Below, piece by piece: positions 20,801 through 28,971 of a stretch of 41,204 nucleotides of DNA. The notes under the pieces were generated by a model that was given only the letters and a program-made list of their open reading frames with translations, did not search any database and had not been told where the DNA came from. Where the stretch lies: assembly GCF_003057615.1 (NCBI RefSeq), contig NZ_QAFW01000022.1, forward strand, positions 1-41,204, in the 5' to 3' direction. Every line of letters starts with the position of its first letter. Position 1 is the stretch's first letter. This DNA is from Metalysinibacillus jejuensis (GTDB lineage Bacteria > Bacillota > Bacilli > Bacillales_A > Planococcaceae). The position numbers and the translations under genes were made by a program.

Positions 20801-23494
20801 TTCGCCTTGTAGTAGGCTTTCCCTACCGCTGACTACTACGAGAGCTCCGTAACCTTATAGCACTATGCTACGTAGGTTATCCCCATTTAGTACAAAATAA
20901 ACTGGTAATGATAAGGTAGCGGAAGGAACGGTCGACCTTTCTTTTTATTAAAGTGTGGTAAGGCGCGTTAATGAAACAAACACAAGCACTTTCTATTTAT
21001 AAGTGTTGCGGCTCCTTACAACTAGGTGACATTCGGCTTTCCTAGTTAGCGATCATCTTCTCACTCGGTCTATTCTTCAAGCAGTTTAGCTTTCTTCCTT
21101 ATCCTTTTCTTTTCTATCTTGCTTTTTAGTCGTGGCTTTTCCGAATAAGCCAACTTAAAGCTTTTCCACCATGCTACACTCCCTCATTCGTTTCCTGCTG
21201 AGATAAGGTGGCTGATAGCTGAGTTGTTTCTGCTCAGGTGCAACCAAATTGCACAATTTATTTTTACCTTATGGGCGCACAATAGACTGATCTGAATCAC
21301 CTACTACACATAAATTTTTAAATTTTGCTGCGAGTAGGGTTACGAGTTGATATTGTGAATGATTGGATATGGATAGGTAAGCTTTTGTCTATGCGCTAGC
21401 TTTTCCCCCCATTCACACCGTACGTGAGAGTTTCCCCTCATACGGCGTTCCATCTGCATAATTGCAGACTAGTGGCTATCCCTCCACCGCGTATTATGAC
21501 GGCTTCTTTGGTACTGTGCCACCACTTTCACCAACTTAAAATAAGGTTATCCTAAAGGTTTCCCTTATACCTTGTCCTAGCAGGCAATCGCTCAAAGTAG
21601 TTGGTTTACCACGTTCCAAGAAATCTTATCTGTACATATAATACATGTAGGTCATTCCTCTAGCCCTGTTAGCGTGATAGCGCCTGTAACGCTATAAGGT
21701 ATTTCATAAAGATAAGTTTTACTTTACCTCACTAACCCCGTATTCGGTCGCACCCTTTCGAATGCGTATATCTCTAGAGCCGTACATTCAGAATTTCGTC
21801 AGTCCTTACGACATACTAACCATGTGTATTTTTATAGAGCCCCAGTCTATCTATCACGTAAAGCTATGCTTTAGTTTCCTATAATGAGGGTGATATTCGA
21901 CTGTCTTCACCGAGCTTATTACACCACCTCGACTGCCCGTGGCGATGCAATTCGGAGTATTAGACCGAGCCTTTCTGCACGTTACTGCATCATTCGACTC
22001 GTCAGGTTTCTTAGTTCTCCTAGTTTTACTAGTGGCTAAACTTTTCATTTAGCAACGTGTCGCACTATCTTGATATTCATCCACATGAATATAATGAAAA
22101 CGATTTTGATAATAAGTTAAAACATCAGGATATTGCTTAAATAATTCTAGTGTTTTCATAATTAAATCATCAAAATCTAAAGACGCATTCATGCGCAACA
22201 ACTTCATATACGCGTCATAAACATCTGCCGCGACATTTTCGAACGGATTGCTATCATTTTTATTCGCTCGGAACTGTTTAGCGGTGATCCCTTCATTTTT
22301 AGCTGAGCTAATCGTCATTAACAAACTGCGTGGGTCGTAACGCTTAGCGTCTAAATTTAATTGCTTTAATACATTTTTAATTGCAGTTAATTGATCGCTT
22401 GCATCTAAAATTGTAAAACTTTTTGGGAAGCCCAATTTATCGATGTCTCGACGTAAAATTCGTACACACATCGCATGGAAGGTAGCTACCCACATACTTT
22501 GACTAGTACCTTCCCCTAAAATAGCATCAATACGTTCTCGCATTTCTCGCGATAGTGATAGGTAAGAGACAGCCTCATCAACTTTACCGTTATGGTAGGC
22601 GCTCTTTTCCCCCACTTCACACCGTACGTGAAGGTTTCCCATCATACGGCGTTCCATCATAGCAAACTATGACTATGCCCCTTCGCTCCACAAACATTAC
22701 TTTGCTTCATCACTACTACAGGCTGCTGCCCCATAAATACAACAGTCATTTCCTCCTGTTTAGAAACATCTGAGCTTACCCTCTTTACCATTTTCTTTTA
22801 TGGTTCCGCTGTTCCCTATACCTTAGCTTTACATAAGTACCTTAGCCTCCTATTATGACCCGTCAGCCATTTTATGCTCCGCGGTTGGAGGAACATAAAA
22901 CATTACTTGTGTAATATGATTATCATAAAGCCGCCTATCATAATCACGACTGAACCTTGTTATATAAAGCATATGCCTTGTCATTCGGCATATGTTACGG
23001 GCCTTTCCTCCACAGGTTCGTTCCAATGGTTAACCATTCTCTAGGCATAGCACTCTTATAGCACCCCGACAACTTCCCACCATTTCAGGCGGAGTTTGCC
23101 GACTTCAGCGAGCTCTCATACATTAACTATGTAAGTAATTAACGCATGTCGCAGGGCTTAGGCAAGATTTCCAACCTTAAATCTAGGAAAGGATTTTCAC
23201 CTTTCTATTCAGGTATAGAGTTAGGTAGTTAACTACCTCTCATTTTTATTGTTCATTGCTGAATCAGTTTGTATGAGAACAGCGCGCACCGGCTTTATTC
23301 GTAAACGTAATCGCTAAAATTTTAGAAGGGTATACTTGTTTCTCAACCATTAAATAGGCAATACGATGCGTTAAAACACGCGTTTTACCTGAGCCAGCTC
23401 CTGCCATTACTAGTAATGGCCCTTCCGTTGTCATAACGGCTTCTTTTTGCTGAGGGTTCATTCCTGCTACCAGGCTTGATGTAATATGCTCCAT
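17440..23494 (-). CDS. pcrA: ATP-dependent DNA helicase PcrA, interrupted by four group II introns
   Basis: PcrA is a 3'-5' superfamily 1 helicase of DNA repair, plasmid replication and removal of RNA polymerase; it is essential in Bacillus subtilis. Here the coding sequence is join of 23290-23494, 22066-22551, 21281-21366, 18503-19541 and 17440-17849. These add up to 2226 nt, 741 residues plus stop, which fits the usual 739 or so. The introns total 3829 nt, more than the coding sequence. Exon phases are 1, 1, 0 and 1, and every junction rebuilds a conserved motif: NKA-AREM, EYQD-T, DQSI-YRWRG and AYV-GLTRAE. The start ATG at 23494 has AGGAG about 10 bases upstream; the GTG at 23503 is too close to that site. 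pcrB precedes it by 32 bases and ligA follows, as in B. subtilis. No lesions other than the introns are seen. Confidence 0.93.
17850..18502 (-). ncRNA. Group II intron 4 of pcrA, ORF-less (653 nt)
   Basis: The intron starts GTATGAAACG (not GTGCG as in the other four) after exon bases GCATACG and ends CTTACCTATCACCAT before TAGGAC. Domain V is at 17899-17932, with CCGTGTGCGAG-GAAA-CTTGCATGCACGG. Several stem pairs differ from the other introns yet remain paired, evidence for a conserved RNA fold. A candidate EBS1, CGTATG at 18173-18178, pairs with all six last exon bases CATACG. It is the shortest of the five and encodes no protein. Confidence 0.9.
18503..19541 (-). CDS. pcrA: pcrA exon 4 (motif III to motif VI)
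   Basis: Exon 4 encodes residues 260-605. It begins [21 protein letters not shown], followed by motif IV ([16 protein letters not shown]), [17 protein letters not shown]-type [14 protein letters not shown], motif V ([22 protein letters not shown]) and EEERRLAYG at the start of motif VI. It covers domains 2A and 2B and is free of stops and frameshifts. Confidence 0.93.
19542..21280 (-). mobile_element. Group II intron 3 of pcrA, carrying the maturase gene (1739 nt)
   Basis: The intron starts GTGCGCCCATAAGG after exon bases CAGTCTATT and ends GCTTGCCTACTCTAC before TATCGTTGG. Domain V at 19570-19603 reads GAGCCGTATACG...GTACGTACGGTTC (34 nt), the AGC-triad form usual for introns with reverse transcriptase genes. 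The four ORF-less introns have ACGC at the same place. About 530 nt of 5' ribozyme sequence (20750-21280, domains I-III) precede the open reading frame, which lies in the domain IV position. A candidate EBS1, AATAGAC (21068-21074), pairs with seven exon bases GTCTATT. The encoded protein lacks reverse transcriptase catalytic residues, so mobility is unlikely while splicing may persist. Confidence 0.92.
19616..20749 (-). CDS. Group II intron-encoded maturase with a degenerate (RT-dead) reverse transcriptase domain
   Basis: Intron-encoded proteins bind the intron RNA and assist splicing, and with an active reverse transcriptase also support retromobility. This 377-residue protein starts like the family ([15 protein letters not shown], then [11 protein letters not shown] and LRDESYQP). 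Full-size relatives have about 550-600 residues. The fingers region around YIPKKNGKKRPLGIP and the PQGG block are missing. Motif A reads GAIRPLDD (A116 where GDIKGCFDN has Asp), and the YADD box reads HKGD (187-190) inside [12 protein letters not shown]. The maturase X domain at about 246-345 is well kept: [64 protein letters not shown]. No endonuclease domain is seen. The uninterrupted frame suggests selection for splicing only. The start at 20749 is chosen by family alignment; 20770 is possible. Confidence 0.9.
   Translation of the reverse strand: MQSSEVVLHNLSKQAVKQDHTFHKIYRHLYNVDFYQATLTVKQMDNLIAMLRDESYQPLCDEVLDDALNEALTQLLQAIYQPAASKVSHTGATSRQTKFRYVKQNFTQATWLLSGAIRPLDDALHHTLIDWLTLRIKDQKMIRLLWKLRKSYESKKGSFQSLLQQLNFYSFDARVKSNAGITAYVRHKGDYLLAVTGHKKNAQAVHQCLVKEGASICIIKHSKQGVPFLQHHIRVRKRATCDTPRVQLLIPKGTIEKIIVQQRIVKDINAKSWVPLHRTTLVTAPADVIVKTYNEQLRKWYRIYQYADNVTPKMQQLHYMMEYSCLKTLANKYKTTVSKIKTMYREGKTWGVPNGTGTARVYFYNEGYARKSVFNNG
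21281..21366 (-). CDS. pcrA: pcrA exon 3 (29-residue micro-exon, motif III)
   Basis: This 86-nt exon encodes residues 231-259, from the Thr after DEYQD through [22 protein letters not shown]. It lies between introns 2 and 3 and is easily missed by gene callers. It supplies most of helicase motif III. Its presence in the correct frame is strong support for the intron interpretation. Confidence 0.92.
21367..22065 (-). ncRNA. Group II intron 2 of pcrA, ORF-less (699 nt)
   Basis: The intron starts GTGCGACACG after exon bases CAAGATA and ends CTTACCTATCCATAT before CCAATC. Domain V at 21415-21448 has the CCGTATGAGGG-GAAA-CTCTCACGTACGG stem. A candidate EBS1, TATCTT at 21709-21714, pairs with AAGATA. 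It is followed by TATGAAA, the same context seen after EBS1 in the ligA intron (TATGAAA) and in pcrA intron 1 (TATGATA). It is the closest relative of the ligA intron. No protein is encoded. Confidence 0.92.
22066..22551 (-). CDS. pcrA: pcrA exon 2 (motif Ia to motif II)
   Basis: Exon 2 encodes residues 69-230: [35 protein letters not shown], the 1B domain, and [11 protein letters not shown], the Walker B motif II. It ends inside the codon after the last Asp. The preceding raw frame residues up to SYLSLS are intron 1. Confidence 0.93.
22552..23289 (-). ncRNA. Group II intron 1 of pcrA, ORF-less (738 nt)
   Basis: The intron starts GTGCGCGCTGTTC after exon bases AAAGCCG and ends CTTACCTATCACTAT before CGCGAG. 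Domain V is at 22619-22652, with CCGTATGATGG-GAAA-CCTTCACGTACGG. A candidate EBS1, CGGCTTT at 22927-22933, pairs with seven exon bases AAAGCCG and is followed by ATGATA. No protein is encoded. Confidence 0.92.
23290..23494 (-). CDS. pcrA: pcrA exon 1 (Q motif, Walker A, start of motif Ia)
   Basis: Exon 1 encodes residues 1-68: the Q motif [10 protein letters not shown], Walker [10 protein letters not shown] and [10 protein letters not shown], the first half of motif Ia. The residues GARCSHTN that follow in the raw frame are intron 1. Confidence 0.92.
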
Positions 23495-23526
23495 ATTTAT
23501 CACTCTCCTACGAATGTTTGTTCTTA

Positions 23527-24219
23527 TTATAACGTATTTTTAACTTTAACGGTTGACAGCGCTGCTTTTAAATCTTCGTAAATTACATTGCCAACTACAA
23601 TAGTATCGGCTACTGCCTTCATTTCTTCTGCCTGTGCCAATGTTGCAATCCCTCCGCCGTAAAACAGCCGAGTTTTAGTTAATACATCTTTAGCTGCACG
23701 TACTTTAGCGACATCTCCATACTGGCCACTATATTCCATGTAGAAAATAGGTAAAGCAAAAAACTGCTCTGCCATCCGTGCATACGCACGTACGTCTTCT
23801 ACATCTAGTGCAGTTTTTGCCTTAGTAAGAGCAGCTACTTTACAATCAGGGTTTAGCACACAGTAACCTTCTGCAATTAATTCTTCCCATACTAAAATAT
23901 CCCCGTACTCTTTTAAAGCTTTTTGGTGCATGCCTGTAATCCACTTGGCTTCTGTGCTATTTAATACAACAGGAATGCCGTAGGAGTCAAAACCTGGTGT
24001 AACGGCATCAAGTGCAGAAGCTTCTAACATAACAGGAATAGCATAGCGCCTTACGCGTACTAATAAATCTAGCACATTATCTAACGTAATATTGTCCGTA
24101 CCTCCTACGATAATAGCGTCTGTTCCGGACTCACACACAGCTGCTAAATCCTCATCCGAAATCGTTTTTGCTGGGTCTAATTTAAAAACATGTTGCCACG
24201 CTTTGTAATCAAATTCCAT
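23527..24219 (-). CDS. pcrB: Heptaprenylglyceryl phosphate synthase PcrB
   Basis: PcrB is a TIM-barrel prenyltransferase that joins heptaprenyl diphosphate to glycerol-1-phosphate, making an archaeal-type ether lipid precursor found in Bacillales. The 230-residue protein shows KLDPAK near the start, [11 protein letters not shown], the polyprenyl-binding [10 protein letters not shown] and the phosphate-binding [15 protein letters not shown] and [14 protein letters not shown] choose the ATG at 24219 ([12 protein letters not shown]), with GGTGG 8 or so bases upstream. It precedes pcrA by 32 bases. Confidence 0.94.
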   Translation of the reverse strand: MEFDYKAWQHVFKLDPAKTISDEDLAAVCESGTDAIIVGGTDNITLDNVLDLLVRVRRYAIPVMLEASALDAVTPGFDSYGIPVVLNSTEAKWITGMHQKALKEYGDILVWEELIAEGYCVLNPDCKVAALTKAKTALDVEDVRAYARMAEQFFALPIFYMEYSGQYGDVAKVRAAKDVLTKTRLFYGGGIATLAQAEEMKAVADTIVVGNVIYEDLKAALSTVKVKNTL

Positions 24220-24247
24220 TACACTAACCACCTTTTTCGTTATTCAT

Positions 24248-24281
24248 AAAAAAAGAAACGTTGAACTTATCAACGTTTCTT
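24248..24281 (-). terminator. Rho-independent terminator after yerC
   Basis: Perfect 12-bp arms AAGAAACGTTGA/TCAACGTTTCTT with a 5-base loop begin shortly after the yerC stop and are followed on the minus strand by a T-run. ATATAATAAG just before the stem could be a -10 element for pcrB. Confidence 0.9.
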
Positions 24282-24287
24282 ATTATA

Positions 24288-24602
24288 TCATTTTGCTTGG
24301 AATGGCTTCTCGTCTGGATAAAGACGGCCTAACATTTTATCATACGTATCATTACCATAATCGAAGCAACGACGCACGCGCGAAATTGTAGCAGTAGAAG
24401 CACCTGTTTCTTTTTTTATCGTTTCATACGTCTTTTTTAAACGTAATAAATGAGCTACTTCAAAGCGTTGTGCTAATGACTGAATTTCACTTATCGTACA
24501 TAAATCATCAAAAAACTCGTAGCATTCTTCAATATTTTTCAGCTCTAAAACAGCTTTAAATAATTGATCTGTTTGATGCCCTCTAATTTTTTCGATTTGC
24601 AT
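24288..24602 (-). CDS. yerC: YerC/TrpR-like small DNA-binding protein
   Basis: This is a 104-residue protein of the YerC family, related in fold to the TrpR repressor. The helix-turn-helix region reads LAQRFEVAHLLRLKKTYETIKKETGASTATISRVRRCFDYG. Its target and ligand are not established as far as I know. It sits between yerB and pcrB, as in Bacillus, and is followed by a terminator. Confidence 0.93.
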   Translation of the reverse strand: MQIEKIRGHQTDQLFKAVLELKNIEECYEFFDDLCTISEIQSLAQRFEVAHLLRLKKTYETIKKETGASTATISRVRRCFDYGNDTYDKMLGRLYPDEKPFQAK

Positions 24603-24622
24603 AGTTTTGTTCCTCCAATAAA

Positions 24623-25645
24623 TTAGTAGTTCGTTACAGCTGTCGCAAGTCCTGGCGTCGTCGAAATAAAGTTAATCCACGTTTTCCCCGGCACTAATTT
24701 CACATAAGAGCCATCTTGCTCGATCGCTACCGGCACGCCTTGACGCATTTCCCAGCGCACATCACGCACCATGCCTTTTTGATAAATACGAGCATTGCCA
24801 CTCGTATATAAATCAATCGCTTGTCGTCCAACTTCATCAATTGTAGTGTGATTCATTTCATAAAATACTACATTATCAAGCGCAACTTGCTCACCATCAA
24901 GTAAATCTGTAGTAGGGTAGCCGTTAGACGTACGCGTATATTTTTCCGTGCTCGGATTATACGTAAACGCACTCATAAATGCTGCGCCTCCTCCAAAATT
25001 AACCGCTATATTCGTTGCCTCTGTACCTTCAATCACTTTTTCTTGAGGATGATAAAACTCATGGTAAGTGCGACCGTTATACGTTAAATCTGCACCCGCT
25101 AATACTGCCGCTTCTTTTATATTATCTTTACTAATATAAGAGTTATGGGGTGCTACACGGTCTGTAGCACGCTTAAACAGTGTACCATCATAGTCCATAC
25201 CATTTATGTTGTCTACTACATTATCACGCAACATTTGCTTAGCTTCTGGACTAAAACCATGTGCAATATAAAAAGCATCATAGCCTTTAGCAATGTCTAC
25301 AAAATATGAACGCGCGCTACGTACAGGCCCCGCTTGTTCAGGTAATTCACTTTCATATAACGCTAAAAAGCGTGTGGTGTTGCCCTCTGCTACCATCTCG
25401 TAAATAATATCTGCGGCATTTAAGCCTGATTGTGGTCTAGCATCAGGGTGATTATTAATCGTTACGATAACAGGGCGTAACGTAGCTTCTTGCTCTACCG
25501 CTTCCCCTGTAAATGGCGTATAAAATACTTGCTTTTTGGCAGGAGCTTCTATTTTTTTAGTAGGTGTTGGTATTTCTTCTTTACTACTGCATCCTCCTAG
25601 TAGCGCTAAACTTATTAAAGCTACTGCCATCGTCCTTTTCCTCAC
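24623..25645 (-). CDS. yerB: YerB-family lipoprotein (DUF3048)
   Basis: This is a 340-residue exported lipoprotein of unknown function. The signal peptide MRKRTMAVALISLALLGGC ends in lipobox LGGC (Cys19). The conserved domain includes PVIVTINNHPDARPQSGLNAADIIYE and GPVRSARSYFVDIA. The GTG start at 25645 has GAGGGAG 9 bases upstream. It follows yerA by 16 bases and is probably co-transcribed with it. Confidence 0.92.
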   Translation of the reverse strand: MRKRTMAVALISLALLGGCSSKEEIPTPTKKIEAPAKKQVFYTPFTGEAVEQEATLRPVIVTINNHPDARPQSGLNAADIIYEMVAEGNTTRFLALYESELPEQAGPVRSARSYFVDIAKGYDAFYIAHGFSPEAKQMLRDNVVDNINGMDYDGTLFKRATDRVAPHNSYISKDNIKEAAVLAGADLTYNGRTYHEFYHPQEKVIEGTEATNIAVNFGGGAAFMSAFTYNPSTEKYTRTSNGYPTTDLLDGEQVALDNVVFYEMNHTTIDEVGRQAIDLYTSGNARIYQKGMVRDVRWEMRQGVPVAIEQDGSYVKLVPGKTWINFISTTPGLATAVTNY

Positions 25646-25661
25646 AACAAACGCTCCCTCA

Positions 25662-27386
25662 TTAACGCATTACTGCTGGTAGTAACACTTTATCTTTCAT
25701 AACATCATAAATGCCTTTTGGTGTAATACGAATATAAGGTAGATGGATAGACATTAAAAATAACAACGTATAAATCGCATCACCTTTTTCATATCCACGC
25801 TCCGTCAAGGCTTGGCGAAGCTCTCTCTCCTGTTCAATTACTACGTCTAATTGCTCATTCGAAAAGGCCCCTGCTACTTGGAGCGGTAACTTAGCAATGA
25901 CTTTATTATCTTCAACTAACGCTATGCCCCCATTCATACGTTTCACTTCTGCAAAAGCATGCATCATATCGCGTATTGTTTTTCCGATAATAATAATGTC
26001 ACCTGTATTTGAATACGTTGAAGCAAAACCTTTAACTGCTGTAGCAAAGCCTTTTAATAAGGTATTAACACGCCACGTTCCGTTCTTATCAATGAGTACT
26101 AAATAGCTCTCATCATGAGTCGTAGCTAAGTCGCCATCTGTAGGTAGCGTTACTGTATAAGGTTTAGTAATTACATCATTAATCATCGTAATACCAACAG
26201 GTGTAGAAAATTGAAAATCATCTAATGTTAAATCAAAGTCTATACTGTAGTCACTAAACTCTGGGTACTCAATTAAAGTGTCATAACAACTCTCACTGTT
26301 ACGCTTTACCCATGTCCCTTTAGCTAGGACACTTTCAGGCGTCGGCGAAAATTCATCTCGTAAAATATTGAGTGTAGCAAAGCGCCCTGTAGCAATTACA
26401 CCGTGTAAATTAGTCATATCATAGTAACGTGCAATATTGTAAGAAGCCATTTGATAAGCATCAATTGGTGCAACCCCTTCTTGTAATGCTAGACGAATAC
26501 ACTTATCCATAATGCCGTCTTCATAAAAAAGTGGTGTACAGCCATCGGTCGTCATCATGAGATGATCAAAAACATTGAGTTCTTTTTCTAGCACGCCACG
26601 TAGTAATAGTGGTAAATCAGGACGAATTGAAGAGTAACGTAACGTTACACCATAACCTTGGTGCAAACGATTCTCTACTTCTTCAGCTGTCATCGCCTCA
26701 TGATCACCGTCGGCTCCCATTAATTTCAAACGTGCTAGCGTACGCGGTGAACTACCGGGTAGGTGCGCCTCTACTTTTTTATGTAGACGTTTTGCGAGTT
26801 GTAAGCGAGACAACATGTGATCATCACCTCGGATTAACCTCGTCCACCCCGTTAATTCGCCACCTAATAACACATCATCTCTAGAGAGCCATTCGATAAT
26901 TCGGGTGCTCGTAAAAAGTTCCTCTTCATTAGGCAATTCTGTTTGAGAGTCGAATCTTGCCCACCAATAAAAGCTATAAGGTAATGTATTTAATCGGTCA
27001 ATGACAGCAAATGCTTGCTCATTTTTAAGCGCTAAAAAAAAGTTTAAGTTATCTGAAATAAATGTAGTCGTACCACTTTGAGCTGCAAAGTTCGCAAAAT
27101 TATCAGGCCCATATAATTGAAAGGGATGCACGTGCGGCTCAATATAACCAGGTACAATCGTTTTGCCTGTACAGTCCATAACTTCTATTGACGCATCAGC
27201 ACTCGGCATCTTCTCGCCCACATAAATGATACGATCTTTATAAATCCAAATATTAGCAGTCATCCACGTTTTAAATATACTATGCAAATAGCGCGCATTG
27301 GCTAACACTAATGTAGGTGCTACTTTACCGTCGACTACTGCTACATGCTCTCTCAACTCATCTATTTTCCATAAAGGTGCTACCAT
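25662..27386 (-). CDS. yerA: Adenine deaminase family amidohydrolase (YerA type)
   Basis: This 574-residue metal-dependent amidohydrolase belongs to the adenine deaminase (AdeC) family. Members hydrolyse adenine to hypoxanthine and ammonia; YerA-type proteins are annotated as putative. The metal site motif GYIEPHVHPFQ is present near residue 85, and the family blocks LPGSSPRTLARLKLMGADGDHEAM and MASYNIARYYDM are visible, with the C-terminal domain EDNKVIAKLPLQVAGAFSNE. It directly follows the pur genes, which fits a purine salvage role. Substrate specificity was not tested, so the activity is inferred from family. Confidence 0.85.
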   Translation of the reverse strand: MVAPLWKIDELREHVAVVDGKVAPTLVLANARYLHSIFKTWMTANIWIYKDRIIYVGEKMPSADASIEVMDCTGKTIVPGYIEPHVHPFQLYGPDNFANFAAQSGTTTFISDNLNFFLALKNEQAFAVIDRLNTLPYSFYWWARFDSQTELPNEEELFTSTRIIEWLSRDDVLLGGELTGWTRLIRGDDHMLSRLQLAKRLHKKVEAHLPGSSPRTLARLKLMGADGDHEAMTAEEVENRLHQGYGVTLRYSSIRPDLPLLLRGVLEKELNVFDHLMMTTDGCTPLFYEDGIMDKCIRLALQEGVAPIDAYQMASYNIARYYDMTNLHGVIATGRFATLNILRDEFSPTPESVLAKGTWVKRNSESCYDTLIEYPEFSDYSIDFDLTLDDFQFSTPVGITMINDVITKPYTVTLPTDGDLATTHDESYLVLIDKNGTWRVNTLLKGFATAVKGFASTYSNTGDIIIIGKTIRDMMHAFAEVKRMNGGIALVEDNKVIAKLPLQVAGAFSNEQLDVVIEQERELRQALTERGYEKGDAIYTLLFLMSIHLPYIRITPKGIYDVMKDKVLLPAVMR

Positions 27387-27588
27387 TTACCTCATCCTCC
27401 TCACAACTTTGCTATGCTACTACAATAAAAATGTTCTAGTTAATCGTATCATAGCGCTTTCATAATGCAAAGTGTTAAAGTTTTTAAAATTATCAGTATT
27501 GTACTACTATATTTTATACATAAGCGAGCTTTTTTGCACACGAAATAAAAAGGTCGCCTTATTATTTTTATCTTCTTACTTATATAAC

Positions 27589-27622
27589 AAAAAAACTGAG
27601 ATGGCAAAAGCCCACCTCAGTT
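27589..27622 (-). terminator. Rho-independent terminator at the end of the pur cluster
   Basis: Arms AACTGAGGTGG and CCATCTCAGTT (one G-U-type mismatch) lie 10 bases after the purD stop, followed on the minus strand by TTTTTTTG. Confidence 0.9.
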
Positions 27623-27632
27623 ATCACTCGTT

Positions 27633-28889
27633 TTATTTAAATGTACGCCAGCCAATATCTTTACGATAAAAGAATTTGTCCCACGTATGCTTTTCAAGCG
27701 CATCATATACTTTCTGTTGTGCTTGTTGTAAGGTAGCAGCCTTAGCACCGACTAAAATTACACGACCACCATTGCCTACAAACGTTTCACCTTCAAGCTT
27801 TGTACCCGCATGATAAACGGCGACATCTGTTGAGAGTTGTGTAAGGTCTGGTAAAGGGTTACCTTTCTCTAAATCACCAGGATAGCCTTCTGCAGCTACT
27901 ACTACACCTAACATTGCTTCGTCAGACCACGTTAATTCAAATGGTTGCTCTTTCATTAACGCCATCATAAATGCACCAAAATCTGATGTCATGCGTGGTA
28001 GTACTACTTGAGTTTCTGGGTCACCAAAGCGCGCATTAAACTCGATAACTTTTGGACCATTTTTCGTTAGAATAAGTCCTGCATATAAAATACCTGTGAA
28101 TGATGCCCCTTCAGCTTCCATTGCTTTTACCGTTGGCTCTACTACAGTACGATATGCTTCATCCACAATGTCTTGTGAAATTTGCGGTACCGGTGAGTAA
28201 GCACCCATACCACCTGTATTCGGTCCTTTATCTCCATCATACGCGCGCTTATGATCTTGTGCGATAACCATCGGATAAATTTGTCCTTTATGCACAAATG
28301 ACATAAATGAAAACTCTTCGCCATCTAAAAACTCTTCAATGACAACACGAGAAGATGACTCACCGAAACGTTGATTACCGATCATGTCTTCTACTGCCTC
28401 AATTGCTTCTTGCTCTGTCATCGCGACAATTACACCTTTGCCGGCAGCTAAACCATCCGCCTTAATTACAATCGGTGCACCTTGCTCTTTAATATAGGTC
28501 ACCGCTGCCGTTGCTTCAGTGAATGTTGCATGCGCAGCTGTAGGAATATTGTATTTATTCATTATATCTTTCGCATAAGATTTACTACCTTCAATTTGTG
28601 CCGCTACTTTTGTCGGGCCAAAAATAAGCAAATTACGCGCAGTAAAATAATCAACAATGCCTTCAGCTAATGGTTGTTCTGGGCCAACGAATGTTAAATC
28701 GATGGCGTTGTCTTGCGCGAATGTAGCAAGTGCTGCAAAATCCGTTGCAGAAATTGCCACAATTTCTGCATCTTGCTTCATTCCATCATTACCTGGTGCT
28801 ACAAACACTTTTTCCACAGAAGCGGATTGTGCAAATTGCTTAGCAATCGCATGCTCGCGACCTCCGCTACCAATTACAAGAACTTTCAT
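27633..28889 (-). CDS. purD: Phosphoribosylamine-glycine ligase PurD
   Basis: PurD (GAR synthetase) makes glycinamide ribonucleotide from phosphoribosylamine, glycine and ATP, the second step of purine synthesis. The 418-residue ATP-grasp protein has MKVLVIGSGGREHAIA, KADGLAAGKGV, GPNTGGMGAYSPVP and IEFNARFGDPETQVVLPR. AGGAGG precedes the start. It is separated from purH by a hairpin with a T-run, so it may be expressed at a lower level than the upstream genes. Confidence 0.96.
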   Translation of the reverse strand: MKVLVIGSGGREHAIAKQFAQSASVEKVFVAPGNDGMKQDAEIVAISATDFAALATFAQDNAIDLTFVGPEQPLAEGIVDYFTARNLLIFGPTKVAAQIEGSKSYAKDIMNKYNIPTAAHATFTEATAAVTYIKEQGAPIVIKADGLAAGKGVIVAMTEQEAIEAVEDMIGNQRFGESSSRVVIEEFLDGEEFSFMSFVHKGQIYPMVIAQDHKRAYDGDKGPNTGGMGAYSPVPQISQDIVDEAYRTVVEPTVKAMEAEGASFTGILYAGLILTKNGPKVIEFNARFGDPETQVVLPRMTSDFGAFMMALMKEQPFELTWSDEAMLGVVVAAEGYPGDLEKGNPLPDLTQLSTDVAVYHAGTKLEGETFVGNGGRVILVGAKAATLQQAQQKVYDALEKHTWDKFFYRKDIGWRTFK

Positions 28890-28909
28890 TGATAAAACCC
28901 TCCTATGTT

Positions 28910-28940
28910 AAAAAACGCGCGATGCCTCACACATCGCGCT
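28910..28940 (-). terminator. Internal terminator-like hairpin between purH and purD
   Basis: Perfect 8-bp GC-rich arms GCGCGATG/CATCGCGC (28917-28924 and 28932-28939) are followed on the minus strand by GTTTTTT. This is a full rho-independent terminator signature inside the operon, 15 or so bases ahead of the purD ribosome binding site. Confidence 0.82.
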
Positions 28941-28971
28941 GTTATCGTATTTGTTTAAACGTAATCCCCTA

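Noticed and set aside
21854-22048. Short open frame inside pcrA intron 2, and similar ones in introns 4 and 1
   Set aside because: No similarity to any known intron protein, no ribosome binding site, and they overlap ribozyme domains.
17850-22660. Small proteins starting [40 protein letters not shown]
   Set aside because: The similar N-termini are translations of the conserved domain V RNA hairpin of the introns, running on into the next exon; they are not real starts.
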